A stretch of 64,000 bases of DNA. Origin: Flammulina velutipes (lineage: Eukaryota; Basidiomycota; Agaricomycetes; Agaricales; Physalacriaceae). The stretch's first letter is position 1. Every line of letters starts with the position of its first letter. A program made the translations under genes and the position numbers. The notes under the pieces are model-generated. The model made no database searches and was not told where the DNA came from. It saw nothing but the letters and a program-made list of their open reading frames with translations. Positions 23,705 to 34,764 of this stretch are shown in pieces. The stretch lies in contig CM022369.1 of NCBI GenBank assembly GCA_011800155.1, forward strand, positions 744,001-808,000, read 5' to 3'.

Positions 23705-24138
23705 GAGCGTGTGGCGTGTATCATTGTGATTGTCGAATTCCTGACTGCTCTTCTTTCTACTTCCTGTGGCGACCCATGATAAAAGCGAAAATGAAATGAT
23801 CTCGATGAGGGTAGGCATTCTGGTGTATTCAAGTGCTGAAATAATCGTGAGACTGCTTGATATGATCCAAATAAGTAGTCGTGGAAATTCAATGTGGTCA
23901 CCGTAGGTTGTAGTTCTATGTACATCACAATGGATTGACAGTAAAAGTGGAGTGGCGAGGACCAAGGAAAGAGAGGACAGCCAGGGAGGACAGCAGAGGA
24001 CAGGGACAGCAGAATTGAAAATGCGTGACAGCTGCGATGACGGTTGAAACGGTCACATCACAAATACCGACTTTCCTCCCTTCCTCGAGTTCAACTCGTT
24101 TGTATTCACTTTCTCCTGATTTTCTCTTTTTTGCTACC
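23705..24138. other. Intergenic between WD40 gene and SHO1
   Basis: 3' flank of the WD40 gene and SHO1 promoter. Purine-rich tract at about 23950-24015 (GAGAGGACAGCC-type direct repeats). No gene. Confidence 0.4.
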
Positions 24139-25378
24139 ATGCCTCCCCGCGCCAACGATGGACTGGACTTCACGCCTATTCTGACTCATTATCTTTTTCT
24201 TTTCACTACCATTTTGGCCGTCGTGAGTCGTATTGTGGTTCGTTTCAAGGATTTTCTGACCTATCAATCACCGGCCAGGCTGGGTGGTTCGTGGCGTTCA
24301 TCGGACAATGTATATCAGCAGCCAGATGTGCGTACTTGTGGCTCGCAGCTTAGCTCAATCTCACATCCAGCGCAGTCAGCAGTGACCACGATAGAGTCGG
24401 CACCCAGTGGTTCGGAATATTCCTGCAGCTGTTCCTCATCGGAGGCGTGCTTTACACCCTCGCAAGTGACTCCATTGCCATGCATCGCTTCCAGATATCT
24501 GTATTCGGCGCTATTGCAATTGTCTATGCAGTCGAAGGCGTGCAAAAAGGAATCTACGCTGCAGATGGGGCGCTGAATGCCATGTCCGCTGGCTGGCTCA
24601 TCCTGGCCCTTGTTGACATCCTTTGGGTGCTCTACTTCACCGCCGAAGAGGACTCTCTTGTCCTACACCTCTTCAACTCTACCGGCACCGGAGGGCTGAC
24701 CCCTCCTTCCCGTCGCCGACGCACGCGTACCAATAACTCTGTGCATATGTCGACCAACGGTGGATACGCTACCAACTATGCCTCTGGAGGTATAGGTTCC
24801 GACATGTACAACACAAAGGCTGGCAGTGGAACTGTCGGCGGAGCAGGAACTTATGGTGGTCCAGGCGGCCTCAGAAGTACAGGCAGTTTCACTAGCGGAG
24901 GTGGTGGGGATGTCCGAGATAAGAGCTTGGGAGGTGCAGGGAGCGTGCACAACGTTGGGACTACCGGAGCGCCTGGTTCCTTCAACGATCCCAGTGTGCC
25001 AGGTTCACCTTTAGGTGCAGGCGTTGCAGGTATTGGCGGGGGAAACAGTCAGCCTCTCTCAGAAACCACCACATCATCAGAACCGCCAGCTCACAAGGCA
25101 AAAGCTTTGTATGCATGTACGTCCATTTCTTCTTCTATGAGATGTCATTTATGGAATATACTCCCACTTGTAGACACTGCTTCTCCTGACGATTCCAACG
25201 AATTGAGCTTTAACAAAGGCGATATTCTTGATGTTCTTGATAAACAAGGGAAATGGTGGTCAGCGAGAAGAGCTGACGGGGTTGCCGGAAGTATGTTGTT
25301 ATGCCTTGCTATCCTCCTGGATCCTTCTGACTATTACAACTTTCAGTCGCGCCATCGAATTATCTCCAACTGCTATGA
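24139..25378 (+). CDS. SHO1: SHO1 osmosensor, four TM helices plus SH3 domain, 334 aa
   Basis: Exons 24139-24222, 24279-24309, 24376-25116, 25174-25290 and 25347-25378. Four membrane segments: HYLFLFTTILAV, AGWFVAFIGQ, GIFLQLFLIGGVLYTL and a fourth in GWLILALVDILWVLYF. Between them is the Sho1 signature ASDSIAMHRFQISVFGAIAI. A Gly/Ser-rich cytosolic linker of about 150 residues follows, then an SH3 domain at the C-terminus: HKAKALYAYTASPDDSNEL, GKWWSARRADG and the closing APSNYLQLL. Sho1 brings Pbs2 MAP2K to the plasma membrane in the HOG osmostress pathway, with the SH3 domain gripping a Pro-rich motif in Pbs2. Intron positions within the SH3 domain are consistent, with all phases matching. 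Only the start of the 24376 exon could shift by a few codons. Confidence 0.93.
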
Positions 25379-25749
25379 TGAGCCAAGAACGTTGAATCCC
25401 TTCCATTCGATGTACTACCGCTTACGCCTACGACCTTACCTCATTGACGGGGCCATGCTACCGACATTTGCTCCTCGCATATCTAAACATTCTCTCCACG
25501 GGTGTACACTATGTATACCCGTTATCGCGTAATGTAGTGTTTCGCATATTCCTTGCTATGCTTTTTTGTTTATATATCGAGATACCAGCTGGACATTTTC
25601 ACGGTCTAACTATTCGGAGTCGCCCCATAGTTGCTAGAACGCACGCTCACAGAATACAGCAACTTCAACGAATGAGCGAGCGAGTTAACTCCCTGATAGC
25701 TATATTAATTACTACATCTTGGATCCAGGATTAGCTAACCAGTCAAGTG
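25379..25749. other. Convergent 3' region of SHO1 and RNF10/Mag2 genes
   Basis: No gene seen; untranslated 3' ends. Confidence 0.4.
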
Positions 25750-27796
25750 TCATCGCCTCCTGCCTGGTCCACCCCCGCCACCAATGAGAACAAGTTTATT
25801 GCTCTTCTTCCTTCGACCGCCAGTATTGCCATTCCTCGTCTCCAGTTCATGCCAAGCTGCATCTATATCCCATTCATCATCTTCATCTCTTTGTGTGGCA
25901 CCTCGTTGTGCGCCTGGTGTACCAGCCGATTGCAGCGTGGACGCAAAGCTCCGTGCTCCCCATGCACCTGATTCTTGCGCAGGCGGAAGCGATACCTGTG
26001 CTTGCACCGGTGAATCCGGTTCAGATTGCCACACAACGGATGACTGCGCAGTCGGGCCAGACCATGATGAAGAGTTAACCAATCGTCGCTCTCGTTCCCT
26101 TTCATCCGCCTTCGTCCTTGCACGATCGTCTTTTCTGATTTTATCCTTCCTTCGTGATGTTCGCATCTTCAGAGGACCATCAAAGTTCTTCAATCCTTCC
26201 GGCCCAACCACCCTAGTAAGATCGGCTTCGATGAACACAACGTCTGCACCTTCGGGCATGTGAGCGAGATATTTGCAGCGTTTGCGCAGATCTTCGTTGA
26301 CCGTTCCCTCCGAGAACGCCTCTACACGAATGTCGATGGTATCAGGGAAAGCTGGGTAGCTTGCAAAGTGGGAGAGTAGGATCCGGATATCGAGTGGGTG
26401 CAAATATATAGGGAGTCCAGAGGCAGCCTGATAATAATAGTACGTTGATGTCGAAGGAGGAGGTGGATTGAGATTTCGTCGTTGTCTGGGTCCATTCCTG
26501 GTTACAGAGCTTGGTCTCGAAGGTGTTAGCAGAGAAGCGCTAGTATTGAAGGAAGGAGACTCTTCTGGGACGTCGTTTGGTGCAGATGTGACTGAACCAG
26601 CCTGCCGTCTCGGATAGGGGGCTTGTCGGTCCTCGACGTCGCGAAGCGCTTGCCGCGACTTGTCAATCTGTTCTCTGAGAATTGGATTGTCCATTGCATT
26701 AGCACGCGCAATTTGATTCCGAACTTTCTGCTCAGCACTATCAACGAACGAGATCCCGAGATCGTCGCTCATGCCTGCCAATGTCCTTCTCTCAAGTGCC
26801 AGCTCGTCCAGGTCGTTCGATAAATCGGCGATCAGGTAATCGGGCGTAGCGAGCATGAACTTTGAGAAATCGAAAACATCGGGAAGGAAGTGAAATGGCG
26901 CTTGGTGAGGAAGAATGACATCTGATGGCCATGTCTGTGAACGAGGTAAGGCGAGGGTGGTGATCTGGGGACGTTGCATTAGGCGCAGACGCATAATAGA
27001 ACCAGCCCGAGGAGCCTCGAAGACATTATCAACGGCAGATGTCGACGAGGCGGACGACCCAACAACTGCATTGTTAGCAGAAGAGTCACAGGTTGGGCCG
27101 CCAAACCATTTGACATTCTTCAGCTGTTTATCGTTAATGGAGTCGAAACAAATGGGACATCTGGCCCAGCCCTTGTCCGAGGTGCTAAGATAGTGTAGAA
27201 TACAAGGATAGCAGTAAACCTGGCGCGCGCGAATTAGTGGAGATTGTAGTATTTAAGCAGGACGTACATGTCCGCATTTCGTCATACGCGACGCAGTAGG
27301 CGGGGAGAGACAGATAGGACAGGTCGTATGGCCTTCGCCTTGAAACACGTTGTCGCAGCCTGCAGCGGAGGCAAGTGCGGATGCTCGAGGAATAATGACT
27401 TGCATGATGTCGTTCCATTGGAAGAAACTTAAGCGATATGTGATTAGCATAGCGATGCCCGTAGAGTTGATTGACAGTACACACATGTCAGGATCCGCAA
27501 AATGCACAGTATAGTCTCCCATAGGATTCATAACAAAGCGGTACTGAGCATTGATGAACCCTGTCGTAGCTGCTTGAGTACCAATTCATCGAGCGCAAAT
27601 CGAGACACGTACGTTCCTTGTTCCATACCTGCTGGGTTCCCGTACGACGACTTCTACGAGGCAAATTGGCCAAGGGCTGCGCCTGCCGTGGCGGCAGCGT
27701 GAAATTGAGGAGGTGATTCAAGTTGACGGCCTGCGAGTTCATCTTGGAAGCCCTCTTTGAGTTCGTTGCATTGGGTGTCCCAGAAAAGCTCGACAT
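25750..27796 (-). CDS. MAG2: RING-finger protein, RNF10/Mag2 family, 629 aa
   Basis: Four exons: 27796-27613, 27560-27485, 27427-27268 and 27219-25750. The RING finger is complete: TTCPICLSPPTASRMTKCGH, VYCYPCILHYL and RCPICFDSI, a C3HC4 pattern interrupted by one intron. Family blocks around it are FINAQYRFVMNP, DIFFQWNDIMQVIIP, NVKWFGG and LYQAASGLPIYLHPLDIRIL-like text (YYYYQAASGLPIYLHP). The C-terminus is basic, with DKIRKDDRARTKADERER and a Gly-rich end. Mammalian RNF10 and yeast Mag2 are ubiquitin ligases acting on stalled 40S ribosomes. Full domain order and normal length support the same role; ligase activity is inferred. The start codon is 154 bp from the divergent WBP11-type gene. 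Confidence 0.87.
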
Positions 27797-27950
27797 TGAG
27801 GAGAGGATTTCCAGGTGAGTATCGCGATGAGGAACAATTAAAGCAAGTTGGTGGGCTCCCCTACATAAGATTGGGAGCAAGCGAGATGATGACACATGAC
27901 TCGCTTTGTACATCACACACGTGCGCTTCCGAACTTGTACCACCTCAACG
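27797..27950. promoter_or_regulatory. Shared divergent promoter, RNF10/Mag2 and WBP11-type genes
   Basis: The two start codons are 154 bp apart on opposite strands. No TATA box was recognised. Confidence 0.5.
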
Positions 27951-29459
27951 ATGGGCAAGAACACTAATCCAGCCGATGCATTCCGTAGGTGCATCTATGC
28001 ACGTACACTGAAAGAAAACTTACACTGTGTCAGGCAAAGCTCAGCGCAAAAAAGAGTTAAGAAAGGCAAGCAAATAACTCACAATGCTCCATACTAGAAC
28101 TTAACGTTCTAGTTGTAGTAGAACAAGGCCACGCGCAAGAACACGCGTGATTTTACACTGGTCAAAAGGGACACATGGGGTGCGTCTTCCCTATAGCGCG
28201 CGTCAGACCTTAGTGACTGGGCCACAGACCTTCAGGATGAAATCGAACGTCTCGAGGGTGCCAGCAAACCTGACGACCACGACAAAGCACGGCTAGCTGA
28301 GCTCAAGGCAGAACTTGAAAACATAAACAAAAAGAAAGCAGAATGGGTTGAGGAACATCCTGAACATCGACGTCTGGTCTACAGGCCCCGTAAGGAAACC
28401 GATACCACGAAGCTGGAGCTAGAAATGCTAATGGCAAAACCACGACGGAACTATTTTCTACCCAATGGCCTTCCGCGCCATCCGGAGAGAAGTGTTTATT
28501 ATGACCCCGTTATGAATCCGTACGGCGTCGCGCCTCCCGGAATGCCTTACAGAGAAAGAGGTATTTCTTTTGACCCCATCCTGTTGATTCGAGGTTCACC
28601 TTGCATTAGATCTGTTACCGGGTGAAGTCGACAGTGAGGCTGAGGATAGCGGTACGTCGCATGTTTTATCTAGTTTTATACCTATCTGATCAGCGCAGAC
28701 GGTGATATTGCCATGCCAGAAGGGCCTCCTCCCAACGGAGAAGACCCTATAGGGAGTGACGAAGACATCCCGATGCCAGAAGGACTACCACCAGGTCAAG
28801 ATCAGGATATTCCCATGCCGCATGTGTTGTCTATGCCACCTCCAGACGCGCATTCAATGCCACTACCTCCTGGAATACAGCCATCACCCGGTTCCATTTC
28901 CGCACCATTCATACCACCACATTTCTTCCCTCAAAACGTGCCCCCTCCACCGAATTTCATACATGGGATGCCCACGCCACCTCTTGGATTTTTTCCTCGA
29001 GCTATTGATCCCGGCTCATCACAAGGTTCATTTGCCTCACTGCCAATCCAGTCAATACGCGGGCATCAGAGCCACGCTTCCTTACCTCCGAAACCGACCT
29101 TTGCTACGCCGGCAAGCACAACAGCAATAGTATCCGCAGCACCTCAACTTCGCGATCTGAAAAAGGAAGCTACGTCGTTCGTGCCAGCATCCTTAAAGAA
29201 GAAGAAGGCATCCACCATGGTTGCTTCTAGCAGAATAAACGCTGCACCTGGGACGGGTGCTGACGACGACGACGACGAAATAAATGTTGCACCTCGTCCT
29301 AATTTACTTTCGGCACTTCAAGATCAGTTTGGACCAGGCCCAAGTGTTTCGAAAGCCACAGCGAATGCGATACCGCCTCGTGCGGCCGCTCCTGGGAAGA
29401 GCGAAGACGATTATGCAAGATTTGTTGAAGAGATGGGGAACATTTTGCCCTCGAAATAG
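27951..29459 (+). CDS. WBP11: WBP11-type splicing factor, 419 aa
   Basis: Exons 27951-27984, 28034-28065, 28122-28179, 28228-28560, 28610-28651 and 28699-29459. The N-terminus MGKNTNPADAFRKAQRKKEL, then NKATRKNTRDFTLVKRDT, matches the Wbp11 domain. A coiled-coil follows, with DLQDEIERLEGASKP and RLAELKAELENINKKKAEW. The C-terminal half is Pro/Met-rich: repeated IPMPEG-like and PPPNGE units, and PPG runs that in animals bind WW domains. An acidic patch and a conserved end, DYARFVEEMGNILP, close it. WBP11 is an activated-spliceosome component. The second intron (28066-28121) has a GC donor, AAG|GCAAGC, an internal hairpin and a TAGTAG acceptor, discussed in the findings. The ATG is set by the conserved start. 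Confidence 0.87.
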
Positions 29460-29650
29460 CTATGCCTACGTATAAAATTAGAGACTACGCGCAACGCATG
29501 AGATTCAGGATTGCATGACGCTACGTTCGGCGAGAATCGTATCAATCATTGAATCAATATTTGAGTTCATTTACATATGTAGAACTTTAGAAGTGTGCCT
29601 ACCTGGCACGTTCCTCCCACGACCACGGGTTCATCGTCTGTGAACACCAA

Positions 29651-30964
29651 ATGAGCACCACTATCCTGCTAAAACCTCGACCGTATGCGACGTACGCCGG
29701 CGCGTTCATTCTCCTACCTTTACTGCCCAGTCCGAAGCCCTTAGCTGCCCTTCCATCCGAAATATGGGCTGATATCTTCTCGTTTGTGCTCGGAGGCGGT
29801 AGCGGAGATGCAGATATCTGGTCAATCATCAGGGTTTCCAAAGGCTTTCAGGTAGCTTTGTCTTCTTCTTAGTATCCTTCGCTCACGAAGCTTGTGGTGT
29901 AGGCGACAGCTCTTTCTTTGGCATATCGCCGAGTACGCATCCGTACCATTTCTCAGCTGCATAAATTTTATGCCTGTTTGCACAACGCCGACAAAAAGTG
30001 GGACTCTATACGGAGGATACCCCATTCTGCTCCAGGACGATGGGTCCAGTCACTTAACTTGTCAGATACGAAGCATGTGGGGCCCGAGCAGGCATTCCAG
30101 GTCGACTCGTTGCTCACTCGGTTATTCCCCTTGCTACCCACTCTAGCTCATTTCACTATGAATCCGTCCTTTGTTATGAGTCGACGAGCAATCCTGTCAC
30201 TAGCACAGCGCCAAGGGTGTACAAACATCCGAACACTTGAAGGCATCACCTACGTTCCTTCCGTCATTCCTGGCGAAGAAGAATCGATGGTCTGCCTTCT
30301 CCGATGTTGTGAGAATCTGGAAGAGATAGAGATTGCTGGACACAGTCTCATTGACCCATTCAATTTGGAACATCCCGTGGATCGCCGAACCTTTGTTTCC
30401 ACCCAGCCACTTCACCTCCCAAACCTACGGATGTTGTCTATATTGTCTATCTATCATTCTCCTCTACTCTGTGTCCTATTTAACTCCGAACTACCTTCTC
30501 TGACGAAGCTCACAATCACTCCTTACGACGATATTCCTGACTCGCCCGTTTCCCAACTTATTGCAGCGCATGGTCCAACGTTACGATCTCTCTTACTCTT
30601 TACGCCGAAGTCCTGGCCGACCAGACTCCATCCATCCCCTTCCAACCTGCTAGACATTTCCCCGAATCTACGACACCTCTCGTTGGAACACCCCATACCA
30701 AATCTCTTATTGTCCCAACCTCATCATCTTCAATTCCTATCCATTCCCCGTCCCACTGAAAGTACATGGGATCTCATTGTACGCCTCTTATCAGCTATGC
30801 CCAACCTGTGTGCCGTACGAGCCAGAGATGTTCGTTGGCTACGCAAGGGGATGAATGCACGCGCACAAGAGGCTGGTGTTCAAGGGACGATGAGAGAATG
30901 GAGGCGTAGACTGGCACGCCGAGGTGTCAGAATGCTGGACGCGGAGTGGCGCGACATCGAGTGA
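29651..30964 (+). CDS. F-box protein, 420 aa
   Basis: Exons 29651-29851 and 29903-30964. The F-box is near the N-terminus, about residues 30-75: PLAALPSEIWADIFSFVLGG, then WSIIRVSKGFQ. The intron interrupts it before TALSLAYRRVRI. The rest resembles leucine-rich surfaces of agaricomycete F-box proteins, for example LPTLAHFTMNPSFVM, CENLEEIEIAGHSL, LPNLRMLSILSIYHS and LPSLTKLTITPYDD, but without regular repeat lengths. The C-terminus is Arg-rich (TMREWRRRLARRGVR). It probably serves as a receptor of an SCF ligase. Such genes are strongly expanded in this group of fungi, and no orthologue function can be assigned. Confidence 0.78.
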
Positions 30965-31229
30965 GACGTTGTGTAACCCACTGCTTTATTTAATCTCAGT
31001 TTTGACACGCTTACTCACCATTGTATTGCTAATATAGACCCAACTCTTTCCTACATCCGCGGCTTTCAATGCAGCTTCAACCCAAACTGAAAGGCACAGT
31101 AACACACGTGATTCTCACGTCTAATATTGGTCTGCTGGTGACACCCAGATAAAATGACTTGGTACAGATTTCGGCTAATACTTAAATCGCCACCCTCTTT
31201 CTTCTTCCCATCAGAGTTACCCACCAAGC

Positions 31230-32167
31230 ATGCCTACCTCACTCCCTTTCTACCTAGTCAGCGCATTTTCTACTTCGGCATTCGGTGGGAATCCGGCTGC
31301 TATCATCTTCGTCGATGCTGTTATCGCTGAGGACACCGACACACTCCACGACATCGCTGCTACCCTCAATCAACCTATAACCGTCGCAGTCTATCCACCC
31401 AAGATCGCTCCCGAGAATTCCTCAGTAGCGTGCTTCCGCGTACGCTTTATGGGCACCATGAAAGAGCCTGCTCTCTGTGGACATGGATCCTTAGCTGTGG
31501 CTGGCCTGATGTTCGCTAAAAATCTCGTGCCAGAGCATGTGGATGTTATTGCGTTAGAGACGTACATGGCTGGACTCGTCAGGGCATCGAGGAAGGCAGA
31601 CGGCTGGTCTGAAATCCAAATCCCGGCAGCTCTGCGTGCGCCAGTCAGCGTGGAAGAGTTTAGCAGGATCAAGAATGCTGTAGATGGCGCTTTTGAACGT
31701 GACGTGTTGATCAGAAATGCAGAGAAAGGAATCGGAATGTTCGCTCCCTATGTTCTCATTGAGCTTGATGCGAAGGAAGACTTGAAGGGAGGCTTAACCA
31801 ACATGAATTACCTGGTGGCGTACTTTTTTCGATCAGTTCCTACTAACCCGTTGACGTGTTTTCGTAGAGAGAGACCGGATTCATCATGAACGTGGTGACC
31901 ACTGACTCTGTTTCAGGCGAGGAGGCATTTGTATCACGCATGTTTTCCCCCTTAGCTCTTGTGCCAGGGGAGGACCATGTTTGTGGCTCGGCGCACTCCC
32001 TTCTAGTGCCGTATTGGTTCGAGAAAAAAGGGATATCTGGTTTGACTGTCGCGAGGCAGGTCAGTGCGCGCGGTGGAGAATTAAAAGTGGAAGTCATCGA
32101 TGATGGGCAGATCGTGTCTCTTCTGGGGCAGACTAATGTCTTTTCTGAGGGACAATTACTTTTGTAG
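31230..32167 (+). CDS. PhzF-like isomerase-fold protein, 294 aa
   Basis: Exons 31230-31814 and 31868-32167. PhzF-superfamily signatures: LVSAFSTSAFGGNPAAIIF at the N-terminus, MKEPALCGHGSLAVAGLMFA in the first lobe and EDHVCGSAHSLLVPYWFEK in the second, which matches the family's TGSAH block. Length is normal. In characterised members a Glu near residue 45 (sequence N-x-x-E-T) is the acid/base. The matching segment here is DIAATLNQPITVAVYPP, where Ile stands at the position I align to that Glu. It may therefore have lost isomerase activity or use another residue. The gene ends 18 bp from the stop of the convergent acetyltransferase gene, so transcripts must overlap. Confidence 0.8.
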
Positions 32168-32185
32168 ATATGGTGAGTCTCGAGT

Positions 32186-33045
32186 CTAGTCCTGATTCGG
32201 ATAACCTTCTAACCTCCAGTCAAGTACAACACAATCAACCTTTTGGCCCTTCACTTCCATAAACTGCTCCCGCGTCTCTCGATAAATAAACCCGCTTTTC
32301 TCCATAACCTTCACACTCCCAATATTACCCTTAAATGCAATGCCAATCATCTTACGGATTCCCATTCGTGGAATGCCCCACTTCTGGAGGAGCGTCCCAA
32401 GAGCATCCGACATAATACCTTGACCATGGTGACTGGGGGCTAGATAATCTGTACATTTTCTTAAGCATCGAAAATTGAGCATCTGGGAATCGACAGAGTA
32501 GAGCCTACCTCCTACAGTCCAGAGGATAGCGGGGTCCCCAAGCTCCCGGTCATTATTCTGCACGAAGAGGGTATCCAGGTCCAAATCGTCTGTAGTGGAA
32601 CCGAGGGCAATCACATTGCGAGAACAGCGTACAAATGCTATATCCCCTAGGAAAATCTCCGTTCCATCCTCTTTGACCTCTCTGATGTAGCGAACAGGAG
32701 GGTATTCGAACAAATGACCTGGATCATCTGAATTGGTGTCTAGCAATTGAGAAACAGTCATCTCTGACTGAGAAACTATTTCTGCCAAGAAAGATTGGGC
32801 ATGCTCTAATGTGATTTGTTTGTTAGGCACGTAGCGTTTAACGAGCCGGTCGACTTACCAAGGAGATATGGGTAAGGCGGGCCGCTCAACCAGGTGCAGA
32901 CACGTTCGTCATTATGAACGGAGACAAGATTAGAAGCGTCAGAGAGTCGTGGAGGAGTGAGTATGATATGAGGGTGCTTGTTCAGGCGAAGGAACAGTTC
33001 TCCAGTCTTCTCGTTGACTTGGAGGGGGTGCAAAGAGGGTATCAT
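32186..33045 (-). CDS. GNAT acetyltransferase, 248 aa
   Basis: Exons 33045-32859, 32805-32509 and 32448-32186. A GNAT (Acetyltransf_3, RimJ/RimL-like) protein: the early strand reads ILTPPRLSDASNLVSVHND, the acetyl-CoA pyrophosphate loop is YLAPSHHGQGIMSDALGTLL (HHGQGI fits Q/R-x-x-G-x-G/A), and motif B has IGIAFKGNIGSVKVMEKSGF (Asn and Gly typical). The N-terminus HPHIILTPPRL is characteristic of fungal 'acetyltransferase domain' proteins. The acceptor cannot be predicted. Catalytic residues are not individually assigned in this subfamily. Confidence 0.83.
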
Positions 33046-33325
33046 CTTGAGCGTAAAAGGATAAGATCAGAATGTGTTCCTTTATAGTTGGCCAGATGGG
33101 AGGTGAGTCAAGACAAGTCAATTCGCCGATTGATAAACAAAGCCAACGAATCAACATCTATCATGAGATATAGAGAGGTCTATAAGATGCTAATCAAGTA
33201 GCCCTCGATGCCGGTGACTGACGTAGATACCCGGCAATTCCCGATTAGATCGTTCTAGTAAACTCTCCGGCTTTTTAATTCATTTATAAGCGCAGACGCA
33301 CCAAGGCTGCTTGCATTCAACCATC

Positions 33326-34618
33326 ATGCTCAGAATCGGACTCAGCTCATCCGCACGACCTACGATCGTCAATATCTCTAGACAAGCGCCATTCGCTGTG
33401 CGACAACTCAGCACACTCAGGCCTCCCAATGTCACTTTGCAGGCACTGAAGCAACGCGCCAACGGCTTCGCTACCAAAGGACCTATCAGAACCTACATGA
33501 GCGAGCCCAATATCATTAAACAAGGAGGCAATGCTTTTGCTTGGAAGAGAACGGCATTCATAGCAGTACGTCACGTACAATAATCCAAACGTGATTCATT
33601 CACAAAAGTGTTCTACAGGGAGGACTAGCTTGCGCAGTTGTATTGACTGATGGCTTTTTGAATCGGGAAACTAAAGAAGGTGGTTTCTCTGTCGCCGAGC
33701 GAGCCCTTCTACACGATACCTTCAAATACACTGGTGGTGGCCTCGTTCTCACTGCTCTTGCCGCGCGCGCTCTGTTCCAGTCTGGATTTGCTTACAAAGT
33801 GCTTGCTACAAACCCTTGTGCGTACTGAGTCTTAATTGTTTCTAGCTAGGCTGATGTTCTTGAAGGGCTTGTTCTTGGTGCCGGCGTTGTTGGTGGTGTT
33901 GGTTCAATGATGGGAACCATGTATACTTCTCCGGATAAGCCCATCCAAAAGCACCTCTTCTGGCTGGCAAGTCATTTTCTTTTTTGCCTCGCATAAGTGT
34001 AACGTATTTCTACTAGGCCTTCAACGCGTGCCAAGCCGCAACACTCAGCCCAATGTACTTCTTCGCGCCTGCCATTCTATCCCGAGCTGCTCTCTACACT
34101 TGTCTAAGTGTCGGCGCACTATCGTACGTCGGGGCAACAGCTAAGTAAGCTACACTTACGCCGCGCTAAATATATCCTCATAAACCATACAAGGAGCGAT
34201 CAGTATCTCTACCTTGGTGGACCATTACTGGCCGGCCTCTTCGTGGTCGGTGGTGCAGCTCTTGCACCCATGATTCTCCCTATGGGTATGCGCAGTCTTG
34301 CTGTAACTGAGGCGATCTCACTGTACGGTGGATTGGCGGTATTTGGCGGTTTCGTACTCTACGAGTGAGTTTATCGGTCGTCTTGAATAAGTATCCGGGG
34401 ACTAACCCTTCGTGCCAGTACTCAGAAAATCTTGGCTCATGCGCGTATGTCTGAACGTGGACTAATGCGAGCGGACCCTCTCTCGGAGTCCATATCTTTG
34501 GAGTTGGACATGATCAACATATTGTAGGTATCATCAACAACATTTGGTTCATTACTCATTTCGCACTTTTAGCATTCGTCTTGTCCAAGTCATGGCGTTC
34601 AACAACAAGAAGAAATGA
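33326..34618 (+). CDS. GHITM: Mitochondrial BAX-inhibitor-1 family protein (GHITM-like), 329 aa
   Basis: Seven exons: 33326-33565, 33619-33817, 33866-33966, 34017-34144, 34194-34364, 34419-34523 and 34573-34618. The N-terminal 60 residues are Arg/Ser/Thr-rich without acidic residues (MLRIGLSSSARPTIV...), a mitochondrial presequence. Then come BI-1/GHITM membrane helices: GGLVLTALAARALFQSGF, LVLGAGVVGGVGSMMG, AFNACQAATLSPMYFFAP and GGPLLAGLFVVGGAAL, plus the loop VLYDTQKILAHAR. GHITM is an inner-membrane protein that in animals affects cristae and calcium/proton exchange. The intron at 33967-34016 begins with GC (CTG|GCAAGT) and is needed to keep LFWLAFNAC together. The third exon start gives the conserved NPW at 33866. 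Confidence 0.88.
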
Positions 34619-34764
34619 AAGAAACTATACACTCCGCTCCATTCACTCGCACTATCGCATCACATCTCATACTGTATCCCACTTAGCCCATGTAACATAA
34701 AAATGAATTCCATTCTCAGCCAGTAATCGAGCAATCTGTGCACGTCTCAAACTCTGACGACGAT

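Noticed and set aside
25784..26263. Plus-strand frame of 159 codons within the RNF10/Mag2 gene
   Set aside because: It is the complement of the Arg/Ser-rich C-terminal coding region; the opposite frame has clear family motifs.
33841..33866. Acceptor AG at 33845 or 33849 in the GHITM gene
   Set aside because: Both give a stop or lose the family Asn-Pro-Trp; the AG at 33865 restores it.
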